A stretch of 64,000 nt of DNA from Buddleja alternifolia (GCA_019426215.1 CM033402.1:23880104-23944103); one strand, 5' to 3'. Positions 34,091 to 46,472 are shown, counted from the stretch's first letter. The notes: generated by a model from the letters alone, not told the origin. Numbers and translations are program-made.

Positions 34091-35715
34091 TGTATGCAGT
34101 AGCGGAAGGAAACCATGGAGACGATCCCTCTAGCTATGACCAAGCAATGATGGACATGAATTCTGCAAAATGGCATGAAGCTGTGAAAGTAGAGATGGAT
34201 TCGATGTATTCGAACCAAGTCTGGACTCTGGTAGATCGACCCAAAGGTATTGTACCTATTGGATGCAAATGGATCTATAAGAGAAAGATAAGTCTAGATG
34301 GCAAGGTAGACACCTATAAGGCCAGGCTAGTGGCGAAATGGTATAGTTAAAAGGAGGGCATTAACTATGAGGAAACCTTTTCGCCTTTAGCTATGATCAA
34401 ATCCATTAGAATTCTGCGTGCCATAACTGCATTCCTGGATTATGAGATCTATTAAATGGATGTGAAGACCGCGTTCTAAAATAGATTCTTCGAGGAGGAA
34501 ATCTATATGGAACAACCCAAGGGTTTCATATCAAGTTCAAATTCTCATAAGGTCTGCAAATTGAATAGGTCCATTTATGGACTCAAGTAGGCCTCTGGTA
34601 GTTGGAACCTTCATTTTGATGAGGAGGTACGAAACTATGGCTTTATTAAAAATGAGGATGAACCATGTGTCTACATAAAGGACAATGGGAGCAAAATCTC
34701 ATTCCTGGAGCTAAATGTACATGATATTCTACTTATAGGGAATGATGTAGGTCAGCTAATTTCAGTTAAGACATGGCTTTCAAGAACATTCTCGATTAAA
34801 GACTTGGGAGAAGCCACCTATATCCTAGAAATTCGTATCTACAGGAATAGATCAAATAAGATGATAGGACTCTCTCAAGCCATCTACTTAGAGAAGGTCC
34901 TAAATCGATTTGGGATGGAAAACTCTAAAAGAGGTCTTTTGCCCAAGAGACATGGAATTTATCTATCTAAAAAGATGAGTCCTTAAAGTGAGGAAGATCA
35001 AAAAGAGATGAGTACAGTTCCCTATGCCTCATCAGTGGAAAGTCTCATGTACGCAATGTTATGCACGAGACCAGATATTGCCTATGTTGTGAGCGTGGTG
35101 AGTAGGTTTCAAGCTAACCCGAGCAAAGAACATTGGATTTCCGTGAAATCTATCTTGAAGTACTTGAGAAAAATCAAACATATGATTCTCGTATGTGGCA
35201 GTGGAGAAATGAAAGTGGACGGTTATACCAATTCTGATTTTCAATCTGACATAGATGACCTCAAGCCCACTTCCGGGCTCATATTCACTTTGAACGGTGG
35301 AACACTGTCTTGGAAAAGTTCCAAGCAAAGCACAACTGCTGATTCCAATACTGAAGCTGAATATGTGACAGCCTTAGAGGCAGCTAAAGAAGCTGTTTGG
35401 TTTAAGAAGTTCATAACAGAACTTCAAGTTGTTCCTAGTGTGAAGTTTCCATTGCCACGTAGGTGTGAAAACAAAGGAGCCATCGCGCAAGCTAGGGAAC
35501 TAAGGTCTCACAACAAATCTAAACATATAGAGAGCAGATATCACATAATTTGAGAAATCGTTGGAAGAGACGACATCGCAGCGCTGAAAATAGCCTCAGT
35601 GGACAACGTGACTGACCCACTCACTAAGCCATTAGCGCAGGCGATGCTAGAGCGACATCTTGAGATGATGGGTATTAGATATCATAGTCATTGGCATTAA
35701 GTGCAAGTGGAAGAT
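34091..35715 (+). pseudogene. A1 reverse transcriptase and RNase H, broken
   Basis: RT begins VWTLVDRPKGIVPIGCKWIYKRK. Stops interrupt at 34,348 and beyond; the active site YVDD has decayed to a VHD-type sequence at about 34,707. The RNase H part (35,008-35,553) is open, with VDGYTNSDFQSD, NTEAEYVTA and CENKGA; two catalytic Asp positions are changed (D to N in TNSDF, D to E in CENK). It ends with the PPT AAGTGGAAGAT. Confidence 0.85.
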
Positions 35716-37248
35716 AGTTAGGTATATACCCTAGATGCCAACGAAAACAAATAGATTGTATATGGTATCAAATTATGTTGTTTGAACTTATCTTTAATAT
35801 AGGCATTTATTCTTTTGTTCACATAAATGCTTCATGGCATTAATAAGTATTGAACAAGTAATTCATGTGTATCGAGGTTGACTCTTCGCCCTTTATGGAA
35901 TAAAGAAATTGCACGGGAAGATTTTGACTGCTAATCACTAAAGAGGGTCCACAAGTCAAGGAATCTTAATTGGGCATTAAGATTCGGCTTGTATGACACA
36001 TGCTCTGACAAGAAGTGCAAGTCGAACACTATGGGATAGTCAGAACAAGTGTCATAGATATACCAAAGGAATTGATATATTCAAACACAGCTCACAGTAA
36101 TCCAATCGCATGGGTATTTACTCTGTGACAATCAATGATTGGATTACTGATCATAATAGTATGCGTCAATCTTAGACCTGAGGGGTCATGATCAATGTAC
36201 TTGTACTGTTGAATCTGTTACTAGTGTAGTTAGGCCCAAATCACCCTTTGGTAGGGCCTACCTCGAAGTGTGATCTCAATGAGTTAAGTAGCACTTGTGA
36301 AGTGATCGCCAAGATGGGATTCACTGTCTCGATAGTAAACGAAAAAGTCTCCTGTGCAATTATAGGCAAATGAAACTATAAGTCTTTGGCTAAAGCAATG
36401 AAACTAACTCATCTAAGACATGGAGGGTAGTTTGGTAATTTTATTATGCTATGATTTAATGCACAATATCAAGTTTAGTGAGTTTGACATATACCATGAC
36501 TTTCACTTGATCGGGATACGTCAGTGAAGGTCTTATACACATACGGTATTTATGGTCTAGAGGTTCGTAAATGATTCGTTCATTTCGTACTCAATTGGGT
36601 TACGATGTGAGTCCACCACACCAACTAGGTGACACTCACATCCTATGATAATTCCTCTCATTGCCAATTGAAACGAACCTAAAGAGTCGTGCTATAAGAA
36701 ACGAACAGGATGTCTTTTTGTGTAAATCTTTTTGAAAGATGAAATTAATTGGACGGATTGATTTAATGGTAAATCAATATATAAAATATTTAATTTAATT
36801 AGATTAAATTAAATTATTTAAGTAAAGAATTAATTAAATGGAATTAATTAATTATATATTTATTTTAGATTTTAATAGGATTTAAATGAAATATATATTA
36901 AAAGGTTGACTAAGTTGACCGAGCCAACTTAAGCCCACCTTGACCGTCTATGGAGCCCTAAGGGGAAGCCCTAAACCCTAAACCCTAATCCTCTCTCTAG
37001 CCGTCCACAACCACCACGAGGAGAGTTTTTCGAGGATCATTCGAAGGCTAGTTTCGCGTGAATCTTTGGAAATAGGAATTCTAGGGGAGTTGCTGTTACG
37101 TGAATTCAAGAAAATGAAATCAAAAAGATACTCAATTTCGTTTAATTTTTGTAAAACCTTTGAAAATCATCAAACAAGGTTAAAGTGATTCGACTCTTGG
37201 AATCCTCAATTCTTCCACTGCGTTTTTCGCTCAAAAGGATTCCTAACA
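35716..37248 (+). repeat. A1 3' LTR, 1533 bp
   Basis: It starts AGTTAGGTATATACCC (first base changed) and ends GGATTCCTAACA. A short internal deletion relative to 28,266-29,887 is visible near 36,960-36,990. It is followed directly by mid-pol sequence of another A copy. Confidence 0.88.
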
Positions 37249-39061
37249 CCTTACAAGTGATCTTTCTCGAAGAAGAATTTATTCGAGAAGGTGGAGCTAG
37301 TAAAAGAATTTATTCGAAAATTGTTCTAGAAGAACAAAATGAATCTCCTTTGGAAGACACTGTTCAAGAGACCCAACCCAAATCCAAAATGACATAGCCC
37401 TCAACGCGAAGGTATGCTAAAGCATCTCAACTACCTGAGAGATATGGTTATCTGTTACAACAAGAGCGTAATTTGTATACAGTTGCGGAAGGAAACCATG
37501 GAGAAGATCCATCTAGCTATGACCAAGCAATGATGGACATGGATTCTACAAAATGTCATGAAGCTATGAAAGTATAAATGGATTCGATGTACTCGAACCA
37601 AGTTTGGACTCTGACAGATCGACCCAAAGGTATTTTACCCATTGGATGCAAATGGATCTATAAGAGAAAGATTGGTCTGGATGGCAAGGTAGACACCTAT
37701 AAGGCCAGGCTAGTAGCAAAAGGGTATAGCCAAAAGAAGGGCATTGACCATGAGGAAACCTTTTCGCCTGTAGCTATGATCAAATCCATTAGAATTCAAC
37801 TTGCCATAGATCCATACCTAGGTTATGAAATCTAGCAAATGGATTGAAAACCGCGTTCCTAAATGGGTTCCTCGAGGAGGAAATCTATATGAAACAAGCC
37901 AAGGGGTTCATGTCAGATGCGGATTCTCATAAGGTCTGCAAATTGAATAAGTCCATTTATGGACTTAAGCAGGCCCCTCACAGTTGGAACCTTCATTTTG
38001 AGGAAGAAATACGAAGCAATGACTTCATCAAAAACGAGGATGATTCATGTCTACAAAACGGTCACTCGGAGCAAGATCTCATTCCTGGTGCTATATGTAG
38101 ATGATGTAGGTGTGCTAACTCCGATTAAGACATGGCTTTCAAGCACATTCTCCATGAAAGACTTGGGAGAAGCCACCTACATCCTAGGAATTCGCATATA
38201 CAGGGATACATCGAATAAGATGATAGGTCTTTCCTAAGCCCTCTACTTAGAGAAAGTCCTAAAGAGATTTGGGATGGAGAACTCTAAAATAGGTATTTTG
38301 CCCATGAGACATGGAATTCATCTCTCTAAAAAAATGAGTCCTCAAAGTGAAGAAGATCGATAAGTTTCCTATGCCTCAGCAGTGGGAATTCTCATGTACG
38401 CAATGTTATACACGAGACCAAATCTTGCTTATGTTGTGAGTGTGGTGAGTAGGTTTTAAGCTAACACAGGCAAAGAACATTGGATTGCCAGGAAGTCTAT
38501 CTTCAAGTACTTGAGAAGAACAAAAGATATAATTCTCGAATATGGCAATGGAGAATGAAAGTGGACAGTTATACCGATTTTAATTTTCAATTTGACATCG
38601 ATGATCGAAAATCTACTTCTGAGTTCATATTCACTCTGAACGGTGGAGCAATGTCTTGGAAACGTTCCAAGCAAAGTACAATTGCTGATTCAACTACTGA
38701 AGCTGAATACGTGGCAGCCTAATAGGCAGCCAAAGAAGTTGTTTGGATTAAGAAGTTCACTGCAGAACTTCAAGTTGTTCCTAGTGAGGAGCTTCCGTTG
38801 CCACTTTGGTGTGACAACAATGGATCCATCGCACAAGCTAGGGAACCAAGGTCTCATAACAAATCCAAACACATAAAGATGAGATATTACATTATTCGAG
38901 AAATCGCTGGAAGAGGCGACATTGCCGTGCAGAAAATAGCCTCAGCGGACAACGTGGCTGACCCACTCACTAAGCCATTAGCGCAGGTGGTGCTAGAGCG
39001 ACATCTTGAGAAGATGGGTATTAGATACCATAGCAATTGGCATTGAGTGCAAGTGGGGGAT
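37249..39061 (+). pseudogene. A2: partial pol (integrase end, RT, RNase H) of another A copy
   Basis: It starts in mid-integrase (CCTTACAAGTGATCTTTC; compare A1 at 33,883). RT pieces are at 37,578-37,835 (WIYKRKIGLDGKVDTYKARL) and 37,844-38,237. YVDD is intact (LYVDD, about 38,093) but about 30 bases after it are deleted. RNase H pieces follow at 38,480-38,722 and 38,798-39,046 (WCDNNGSIAQ ... ADNVADPLTKPLAQ). The PPT AAGTGGGGGAT precedes the LTR. The 5' half of this copy is missing. Confidence 0.85.
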
Positions 39062-39118
39062 TGTTAGGTATATGCCCTAGATGCCAAATGAGGACAAATA
39101 AATTATATAAGATATCTA
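39062..39118 (+). repeat. A2 3' LTR, first 57 bp (split by element C)
   Basis: It starts TGTTAGGTATATGCCC and is interrupted after ATCTA (39,114-39,118), the target duplication of element C. The rest continues from 50,263. Confidence 0.88.
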
Positions 39119-40749
39119 TGTTGGGTTTTTAGCAATAAAACACAGCGGAAAATAAACAAATGCTAAGCGGTTCATCTCTATTTCGTGTATTTATATCGTG
39201 ATTAGTTACCTTTCTTCGCGAATTTTGTTTTTCTGAACCAGATATCATGATCCTTCTTTGAACAGCAAACTTGTCGCGGTCTCTAAATTGCCATGCCGGA
39301 ATCAAAAGCAAAAAATCCTCCTCTTTGTCTCCTTGAAATCGGCCAGAGGGAGAGAGAGAGAGTTGGAAGACTTTTGACTTGGAGAGTACGTAATGAATTA
39401 GAGGCTTGTTATTAATTCCACTAAGTAGCGTATTTATACTACACCAAAAATTAATAACCCTAGGCAACTAACCTACATGGACGCCCACTTTAGGAGTTTT
39501 AAAACCATGGGGCTTTAGCCCACTTTTATTTGTTTAATTAATTAATTAATTAATATTATTTATCCAATAAATAAATTAATTAAATAACTAATTAAATCTA
39601 TATTAATTCTATAATTAATTTCCTCTAAGAATTTATTTAACACATTAACTTAATTAATTAATAAAATCATCTAATGACTAATTGATTAATTAATTGCAAT
39701 ATCCAATACCGAAAATTCTCTCAAGTCAATTCCATGATTTTTCCTTTTGCAATTCCTTTAAGCGCAACTCTTTAGGTTCATCTTAAACGGCAATTGGGAG
39801 GAAACCAAGAGGATATGAGTAACACTTAGCCAAACTCGTAGCTCACATCGTATCCCAATTGAGAACGAATGAATAGGATCGTTCCAAACCTTTTACACTG
39901 TGAATATCGTACGAGTTTAAACCTTTTATTCATATATCTCAGTCAAGTGAGAGTCATGGTTTAGTCAAACTCACTGGACTTGATCATATGCTTTGCTCAT
40001 AATGAATCAAGGTCATTGAATATACTTTCATGTTTAACATGAATATCTATAATGCTTGGGTCAAAGTCTTTTGACCTTATTCATTCATGACTGCATAGGA
40101 TACTTAGCTCATCCACGTATGAGAGAATAAATTTCATTTTGCTAATCAGTTAAGACTGCTACTTGCCCATCAAGTCGTACTTCAACGTCGACCCCACCAA
40201 CGGGTGAATTGGATCTAACTACTCTAATGACAGACTTGATGTCACAAGTACATCTTCAACTTGATTCCTCAGGTCTAAGGTTCACATGTACCTATCACAA
40301 CTTATCAGTTTTGTCATTGACTGTCAGTGAGTGAAAACCCATGTGACAAAATCGATGCGAGTCATGTTCGAGCACATCATCCTAACTGAGGTGTCTATGA
40401 CATAAGTTTCAACTACCATTACCATAGGGTTCGACTGCATTTTCTGTGTCAAAACTTACATCATACAAGTCTCTATCTAGTATTGATGTCCAGTCAACAC
40501 TTTCGTTGACTTGCGAACCCATTTTAGATAATAAGGATCAGACTCTTCTAGTGCCATTCTTCCTAACCCATAGGAAGTAGAAAGTCTGCCTTATTATCAA
40601 GGACTTTATGTTGTTCATTCACACCTTACAAATGCCTATAAGAAAATAACAAGAATATGCCTTTTATTATGAAAAGATATTGTTTAGTTACAAATCAATT
40701 CCCTATAAATCTATCCTCTTTATGGCATTTGAGGGCACACACACTAACA
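39119..40749 (-). repeat. Element C 3' LTR, 1631 bp
   Basis: On the minus strand it starts TGTTAGTGTGTGTGCCCTC at 40,749 and ends AAAACCCAACA at 39,119. The PPT-like TCAAGTGAGAGAT precedes it (40,750-40,762). TATAAATA is at 39,431-39,438. A GA-repeat lies at about 39,349-39,362. Confidence 0.9.
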
Positions 40750-40764
40750 ATCTCTCACTTGAAC

Positions 40765-41757
40765 TTAATGCCATTTGCTATGGTATTTTATACCCATCCC
40801 TTCGAGATGTTTTTCTAACACCACCTGTGCCAATGGCTTGGTCAATAGGTCAGCGACATTGTCAGCTGAGGTTATTTTCTGAACAGATATCTCCCCTCTT
40901 GCAACGATTTCTCTTATGATGTGATATCTCCTCTCAATGTGTTTAGACTTGTTGTGAGACATAGAGTCTTTTGTATGAGCTATTGCTCCGGTGTTGTCAC
41001 AATAAAGTGGCAACGAGAGATTTATGCTTTGAACCACTTGAAGTTCTTCTATGAACTTCCTAAGCTAAACAGCCTCTTTAGCTGCCTTAGAGGCAGCTAT
41101 GTATTCAGCCTCTGTTGTGGAGTCCGCAGTTGTGCTTTGCTTGGAACCTTTCCAAGTCACCGCCCCACCGTTGAGGGTGAATACGAATCCTGAGGTGGAT
41201 TTCAGGTCATTGACATCTGATTGAAAGTCTGAGTCAGTGTACCCATCCACTCTGAGGTTTCCACTCCCATAGATGAGAATCATATCCTTAATTCTCTTCA
41301 GATACTTTAGGATATTCTTCACAACTATCCAATGTTCCTTGCCAGGGTTTGCTTGCAATCGACTAACAACGCTTACTCCATAAGAAATGTCAGGTCTAGT
41401 ACACAACATTGCGTACATCAGGCTACCCACTGCAAATGCATAGGGTACAGTGCCCATCTCTTTTCTATCCTCCTCACTTTGAGGACACATAGATTTCGAT
41501 AGATGCACCCCATGTTTCATTGATTGGAACCCTTTCATAGAATCCTCAATCCTTTGTCTCTTTAGGACCTTTTCCAAGTAAAGGGCTTGAGAGAGCCCTA
41601 TCATTCTATTAGTTCGATCTCTGTAGATTCGAATTCCTATAATATAAGTTTTCTCTCCCAAGTCTTTCATGGAGAAAGTACTCGAAAGCCACTTCTTAAT
41701 GGTGGTGAGTATTCCTATATCATTCCTTATGAGTAATATGTCATCTACATATAACAC
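40765..41757 (-). pseudogene. Element C RT C-terminal part and RNase H, one stop
   Basis: The frame from 41,757 carries LYVDDILLIRND (RT active site intact), KDLGEKTYIIGIRIYRDR, then RNase H with VDGYTDSDFQSD, TTEAEYIAA and CDNTGAIAH. One TAG at about 41,062 (a Trp codon in relatives, EAVW) splits it from 40,765-41,037, which is in the same frame. Ends ADNVADLLTKPLAQ ... KWH. All RNase H acidic residues I can see are kept. Confidence 0.88.
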
Positions 41758-42472
41758 GAGGAATGTTATCTTGCTCCCATTAACCTTCTTGTAAACACAT
41801 GGCTCATCTTCGTTCTTGATGAAGTCAATTCCTTTAATCGCCTCATCAAAACGTAGATTTCAACTACAAAATGCTTGCTTGAGTCCATAAATGGATCTCT
41901 CAAGCTTACACACCTTATGAATATCATTCTCAGATACAAAACCTTTAAACTGTTCCATATAGATATCCTCTTCTAGGAATCCATTTAGGAAAGCAGTTTT
42001 GACATCCATTTGCCATATCTCATAGTCTAGGTGAGCTGCTATTGCAAGTAGGATCCTTATTGATTTGATCATAGCCACTGGCGAAAAGGTCTCTTGGTAA
42101 TCAATTCCTTCTTTTTTACTATAACTTTTCGCTACTAGCCTGGCTTTGTAGGTATCAACCTTGCCATCAACACCAATCTTTCTCTTGTAAATCCATTTGC
42201 ACTCAATTGGTTTTACACCAACAGGCCGATCCACAAGTTTCCAGACTTAGTTTGAATGCATCGAATCAATCTCAGTTTGCATAGCTTCACACTATCTTGT
42301 AGCATCCACATCCACCATCGCTTAATCATAAGTGGAGGGATCATCTCATGACCCTACTCCATTACAGAATGGAGACTAAGCTCCCTTTGTAACAGATATC
42401 CATACCTCTCAGGCGGTTGAGGTACCCTACTTGATCTTCACGGTTGTGGTTGTGTTAAAGAAGGTTTGGTTT
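41758..42472 (-). pseudogene. Element C RT N-terminal part
   Basis: The frame 41,860-42,234 reads ECKWIYKRKIGVDGKVD ... MDVKTAFLNGFLEE ... SIYGLKQAF, the first half of copia RT with the MDVKTAF Asp present. It is in the same frame as the downstream part; a TGA at 41,860 sits where relatives have Trp (SWN), and a TAA at about 42,249 where relatives have Gln (NQVW). Upstream to 42,472 the integrase-RT linker is out of frame. Confidence 0.85.
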
Positions 42473-43729
42473 TCACTTCCTGTGTAGATGTATCCAGTGG
42501 AGTTTCATTTTGTTCTTCAAAACAATCTTTCTTCCTGCTCTTCCTTCTTGAATGAACTCATCTTGAAGAAAGTGGGTTTGTAAAGCTACGATGACCCTCT
42601 GATCATCATGCAGGTAAAAGAGGTATCCCATGGACTCCTCAGGATGACCAACGAAATGCCCTTTCAATGATCTAGCCTCCAACTTATCCACTTTAGTCTT
42701 CTTGACATAAGCAGGACATCCCCAAATCTTAATGTGATTAAGACTTGGTTTCCTATTTCTCCATATCTCATATGGAGTCTTAGGAACGGACTTGGACAGA
42801 CATCTATTTAAAATGTGTACAGCTGTAAGTAGCGCATGACCCCATAGTAAAATAGGTAAGTCAGTGTAGTTGAGCATGGAGAGAACCATGTCCAACAAGG
42901 TTCGATTTCTTTGCTCTGCTACTCCATTCAATTTTGGTATCGCTGGAGGCGTGAGTTGTAATACTATACCATTCTTTATAAGGTATTCATCAAACTCCGC
43001 ACTCATATATTCTCCACCTCGATCAGATCGAAGAGCCTTTATATGTTGCCCAATTTGATTTTCCACTAAAGCCTTGAATTCTTTGAAGTTGTCAATGGAT
43101 TCAGACTTATGCTTCATCAGGTACACCAGACCATATCTTGAATGTTCATTAGTTAATGTGATGAAGTAAAAGAAACCTCCACGAGCCATTTCTCCAAATG
43201 ATCCACAAACATCAGTATGCACTAAACCTAAGATTTGTGAGGCTCTTTCAACAATCTCTTTGAAGAAGGATCTAGCCATCTTGCCTCTGAGACAAGATTC
43301 ACATGTAGGATAGGGATCCAATCCCAATGGACCGATAAGTCCATCTTTCTCCATTTTGTAAATTTTGTGTTCGCCGACATGGCTTAGGCTAAGATGCCAA
43401 ATCAATATTTGGTTAGTTCCCTGCCTACTACATTTCCTTTGTATAGTATTAATAGAACACTCATTCTGGACATTAAGGTAATACAAACCATTTACTAAAG
43501 AAGCAAAGCCAACTAATTTATTACCATAATAAATATTGCAGTGTTCATTAATAAAACGAAAAGTATAACCAAGTTTAACTAAAACAGGAATCGAAATAAT
43601 ATTTTTAAGCCCATTGGGCAAAACTAAAACATTATCTAGAAATAGTAAATGTCCAGAATTCAAAAGTAATGAGGTAGTACCAATTCCAGTAGCTATGACG
43701 CTCTGCCCGCTGCCTACTCTGATCTTCAC
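42473..43729 (-). pseudogene. Element C integrase, long open frame (418 codons)
   Basis: The frame begins just after a single TAG that ends gag-protease. It contains [12 protein letters not shown] and CESCLRGKM (zinc region), [28 protein letters not shown] and [15 protein letters not shown] (DDE residues all present), and the C-terminal WGCPAYVKK. It runs without interruption and would form most of a functional integrase. Upstream of the first Met-like codon (a GTG) the frame continues into gag apart from the stop. Confidence 0.88.
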
Positions 43730-44673
43730 CTAATCAGGGCTCAGCTTTCTACTTTGTTCTAGATTCTGATTCACACAACATACATGACTATTAGCTCTTG
43801 AATCAAGAATCCAAGAAGAAGAAAATAGGGTAATAGAGCAATTAGTTTCAAAAACATAAAGTTCCTTACCTATTGCTCGTTTAGGACAGTATCTTCTCCA
43901 GTGGCCTAGTTCACTGCGGTGTAGGCACTTGTCCTCATATCTAGCCCTCTTAATCCTCCTTTGTTGTGCTCTGCTTTGAGTCCTCTTAGATGCTCCCTCA
44001 TTTTGATGGTTGTTATTATTCCTTTGTCCATCTAATGAATTAGGAAATGTAACAGCCATTAGGTTGTTCCATTTGTCTGCCCTCATTTGACTTTGAGCAA
44101 CTTTGAGTTTATCCAGAAGCCCAGCTAACGAACCCTCAATGTCATTCATGTCAAAGTTTATGACAAAGTAATAGAACGAATCAGGGAGAGACTGTACGAT
44201 GAGGTCAACTTGGAGATGTAGGTCCTTATAGAAATTCAAAAATTTTAGTTTTTCTATCATGGTCATCATTTTGAAAACATGTTCTCCAACATCCTCTCCT
44301 TCAGTCATCTTAGTTCGGAAGAGATCTCTTGATATGAAATATCTAGCGGTCCTACCGCGTTCTCCAAACAACTCATCCAAGTGAAGGATAATGTTTCTTG
44401 CATTGTCCATTTTATCATGGGACCTTTGCAACTCAAGGCACATTGAGCTCAAGATGTACACTCTTGCTCTATGGTTGTCACAGCACCAATCCCACCGAGC
44501 TAGGCGAACTTCATCACCTTCGTCTCTTCCAGGAATTGGAGAACTACCGACTTCGAACACATAGTCTATGGATTCACTGCTACGAACCATCCATAGCTTT
44601 GTGAGCCACTCTATATAGTTTGGACCAGTGAGAATCGTGTTCTCCATGAATTTTGATAGTGGTTTGGAGACAT
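43730..44673 (-). pseudogene. gag: Element C gag and protease (305 codons open), damaged active sites
   Basis: MENTILTGPNYIEWLTKLW starts the open frame at 44,647; relatives begin about 9 codons earlier, at the ATG near 44,673, which is here one base out of frame. The capsid-like region is followed by CLHRSELGHWRRYC, where the second knuckle Cys is Arg. The protease site is WILDSRANSHVC instead of DSGAS, so protease activity is very likely lost. The frame ends at a TAG at 43,730, after LSPD; relatives have Glu or Asp there. Confidence 0.88.
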
Positions 44674-46458
44674 TTTAGAATTGAGAGAGAAAAATCAAAT
44701 GACTGCAGAAAATAAACCAGACTATATTAGACATTTGTAACTTAAACTAAAACCAAGTTTAAAATCAAGGACTTCAACTTATAACTTGGCTCCCACTACA
44801 TTTTTCGAGATTCACACTCCCACTGTGAAAAATGGGAGTGATAGTTGTTTATTGCTTCGTAGTGGAGATTGAGTTATTTAATTAATGTAATGGATGGCAA
44901 CCCTTTAACGATATTTGGTCCATTACTTAACTAAAGTGATGTCCAACATCAATCTATCCAATAGACGGTCCAATCTTCTTTTTCCCATAATCCACCAAAA
45001 CCACAACCCTTTAACGATTTATAGGCTTTGTGGACTATCTAAGTTCATTCTCACTAACTCCTCATAATCTAACATTTGAATTTCACCTTGCGACCCTTTA
45101 ACGATATTTGAGGTGAAATATGTCTCGATTAAGGCATCTAATGCACTTAATAAAATTTTAGAATATAAAGTTTGATATATGACCCCCACTTACTGGGAAG
45201 ATGCCACATATGGATTTAATCCTTGATCTTATTACGTTTAGTGGAGGGAAAGGACGCCTAGCGCCCCTTACTAACTTAGTATATTTTTAGTTGGGAGAAT
45301 TCATGTTCTAATCATTTATCTAAGTCTCACTTTGCACATTATCATATTTATATAGCGCATATAAACTACATACGTGCTTCATACAACTAATGAATATGCA
45401 TCGAAAGCAATAAAAACCAACACATTTATCTATGGGCTTTTTCTAGAGGGACCAAGCCAATGGGCCATCATAAAAACGAAAAATAAGCCTAGCTATTACA
45501 TTTCTATCTATTAAGGGCTTTTGGATTGATCTCTCCTTAAGGGCCTATTCTATTTCTATCTATTACATGAGATTATTTTAACAACCTATACATAATTCTA
45601 GAAATAAAATAATGGGCTCAAATCCGGCCCTTACAACCCATAAAAAGAAATACATTAAAAAAAAACAACCTAAGCCCATGGATAAATGTCACCATCATAT
45701 AAAGTATGTTCGCGATAAATAAAGCAATTATGTTGGTGATTAAGTTAATAATTAATTAGTCCAACTAATTAATTTCTTCAATAAAATTCCAAATTTTATT
45801 GACATTTAGGATAATAAACCATCTAGTGAGAATTTAATATTTAAATAAATTAATTAATTAAAAAATCCTCCAAGAACAATTAATTAATTATTTTACTTAA
45901 ATAATTAATACTCAATAAAAACCAATTGGGCTCGATTTCATCAAATGTAAATTACCAACCATTGGCATATTTCAATTCAATTAATTAAGCTCAAAACCAA
46001 TTTATTGAATGTCCAAAATTTAATTAAACCTATTTGGGCTCATTTAATTGAAATCTGGGTCATCATCCTTTTGACCCACACGGATAATTAAAATAACCCA
46101 AAACTTGTTAAAAAAAAATTTTGGACCCAACCCGTTAGGACCTGGGTCATGGACTCGGTCCCCTTAAGGCCACGCCGTGTGCCCAGCTCCGGCCAAGGTG
46201 ACCGGGCGCATGGCACTCGTGCGCCTGCTGCTTGCGCAGTGCACATGACGTGCAGACAGCCCACTCGTGGAGTTTTTCAATCTCAATTCTCACACAATTT
46301 TGATTTTCCAATTCACCATATTATCATGCAATAATATCCAAGAATAAACACAGAAAAATCATGGTTTAAAATCATAAATTTCATATTCAATTAACATGCT
46401 CCAAAAATACGAAAAACACATATTTAACGTATTCGATTAAATTCGAAAATCAGAGATC
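44674..46458 (-). other. Element C leader
   Basis: About 1.8 kb between PBS and gag, AT-rich. A GC-rich patch lies at about 46,165-46,270 where A and B copies have palindromes. Conserved points on the minus strand include CTCCACTAA after H0 and a GGGGGT run before H1. Hairpins are listed separately. The open frame 46,149-46,334 is not a supported gene. Confidence 0.75.
44887..45266 (-). promoter_or_regulatory. Four-hairpin RNA structure in the C leader
   Basis: Transcript order, minus strand. H0: GGGCGC/GCGTCC with a 3-nt loop and one G-U pair (45,252-45,266). H1: ATTTCACC/GGTGAAAT (45,080-45,119). H2: ATAGTCCAC/GTGGATTAT, one G-U pair (44,987-45,038). H3: GTAATGGA/TCCATTAC (44,887-44,926). 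All three large loops hold ATCGTTAAAGGGT, almost identical to one another. Spacing between hairpins (132, 41, 60 bases) matches the A and B copies. Confidence 0.82.
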
Positions 46459-46472
46459 GGCTCTGATACCAC
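46459..46472 (-). promoter_or_regulatory. Element C primer binding site
   Basis: GTGGTATCAGAGCC on the minus strand, complementary to initiator-Met tRNA, adjoins the LTR end AAAACCCAACT (canonical final A changed to T). Confidence 0.9.

Larger units (their letters stand above)
28266..37248 (+). mobile_element. Copia element A1, near full length, decayed
   Basis: LTR (28,266-29,887), PBS, 1.9-kb leader, gag, protease, integrase, RT, RNase H, PPT, LTR (35,716-37,248). All in plus orientation. Coding parts carry many frameshifts and stops. No target duplication is evident because both ends abut other A-family sequence. Confidence 0.85.
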
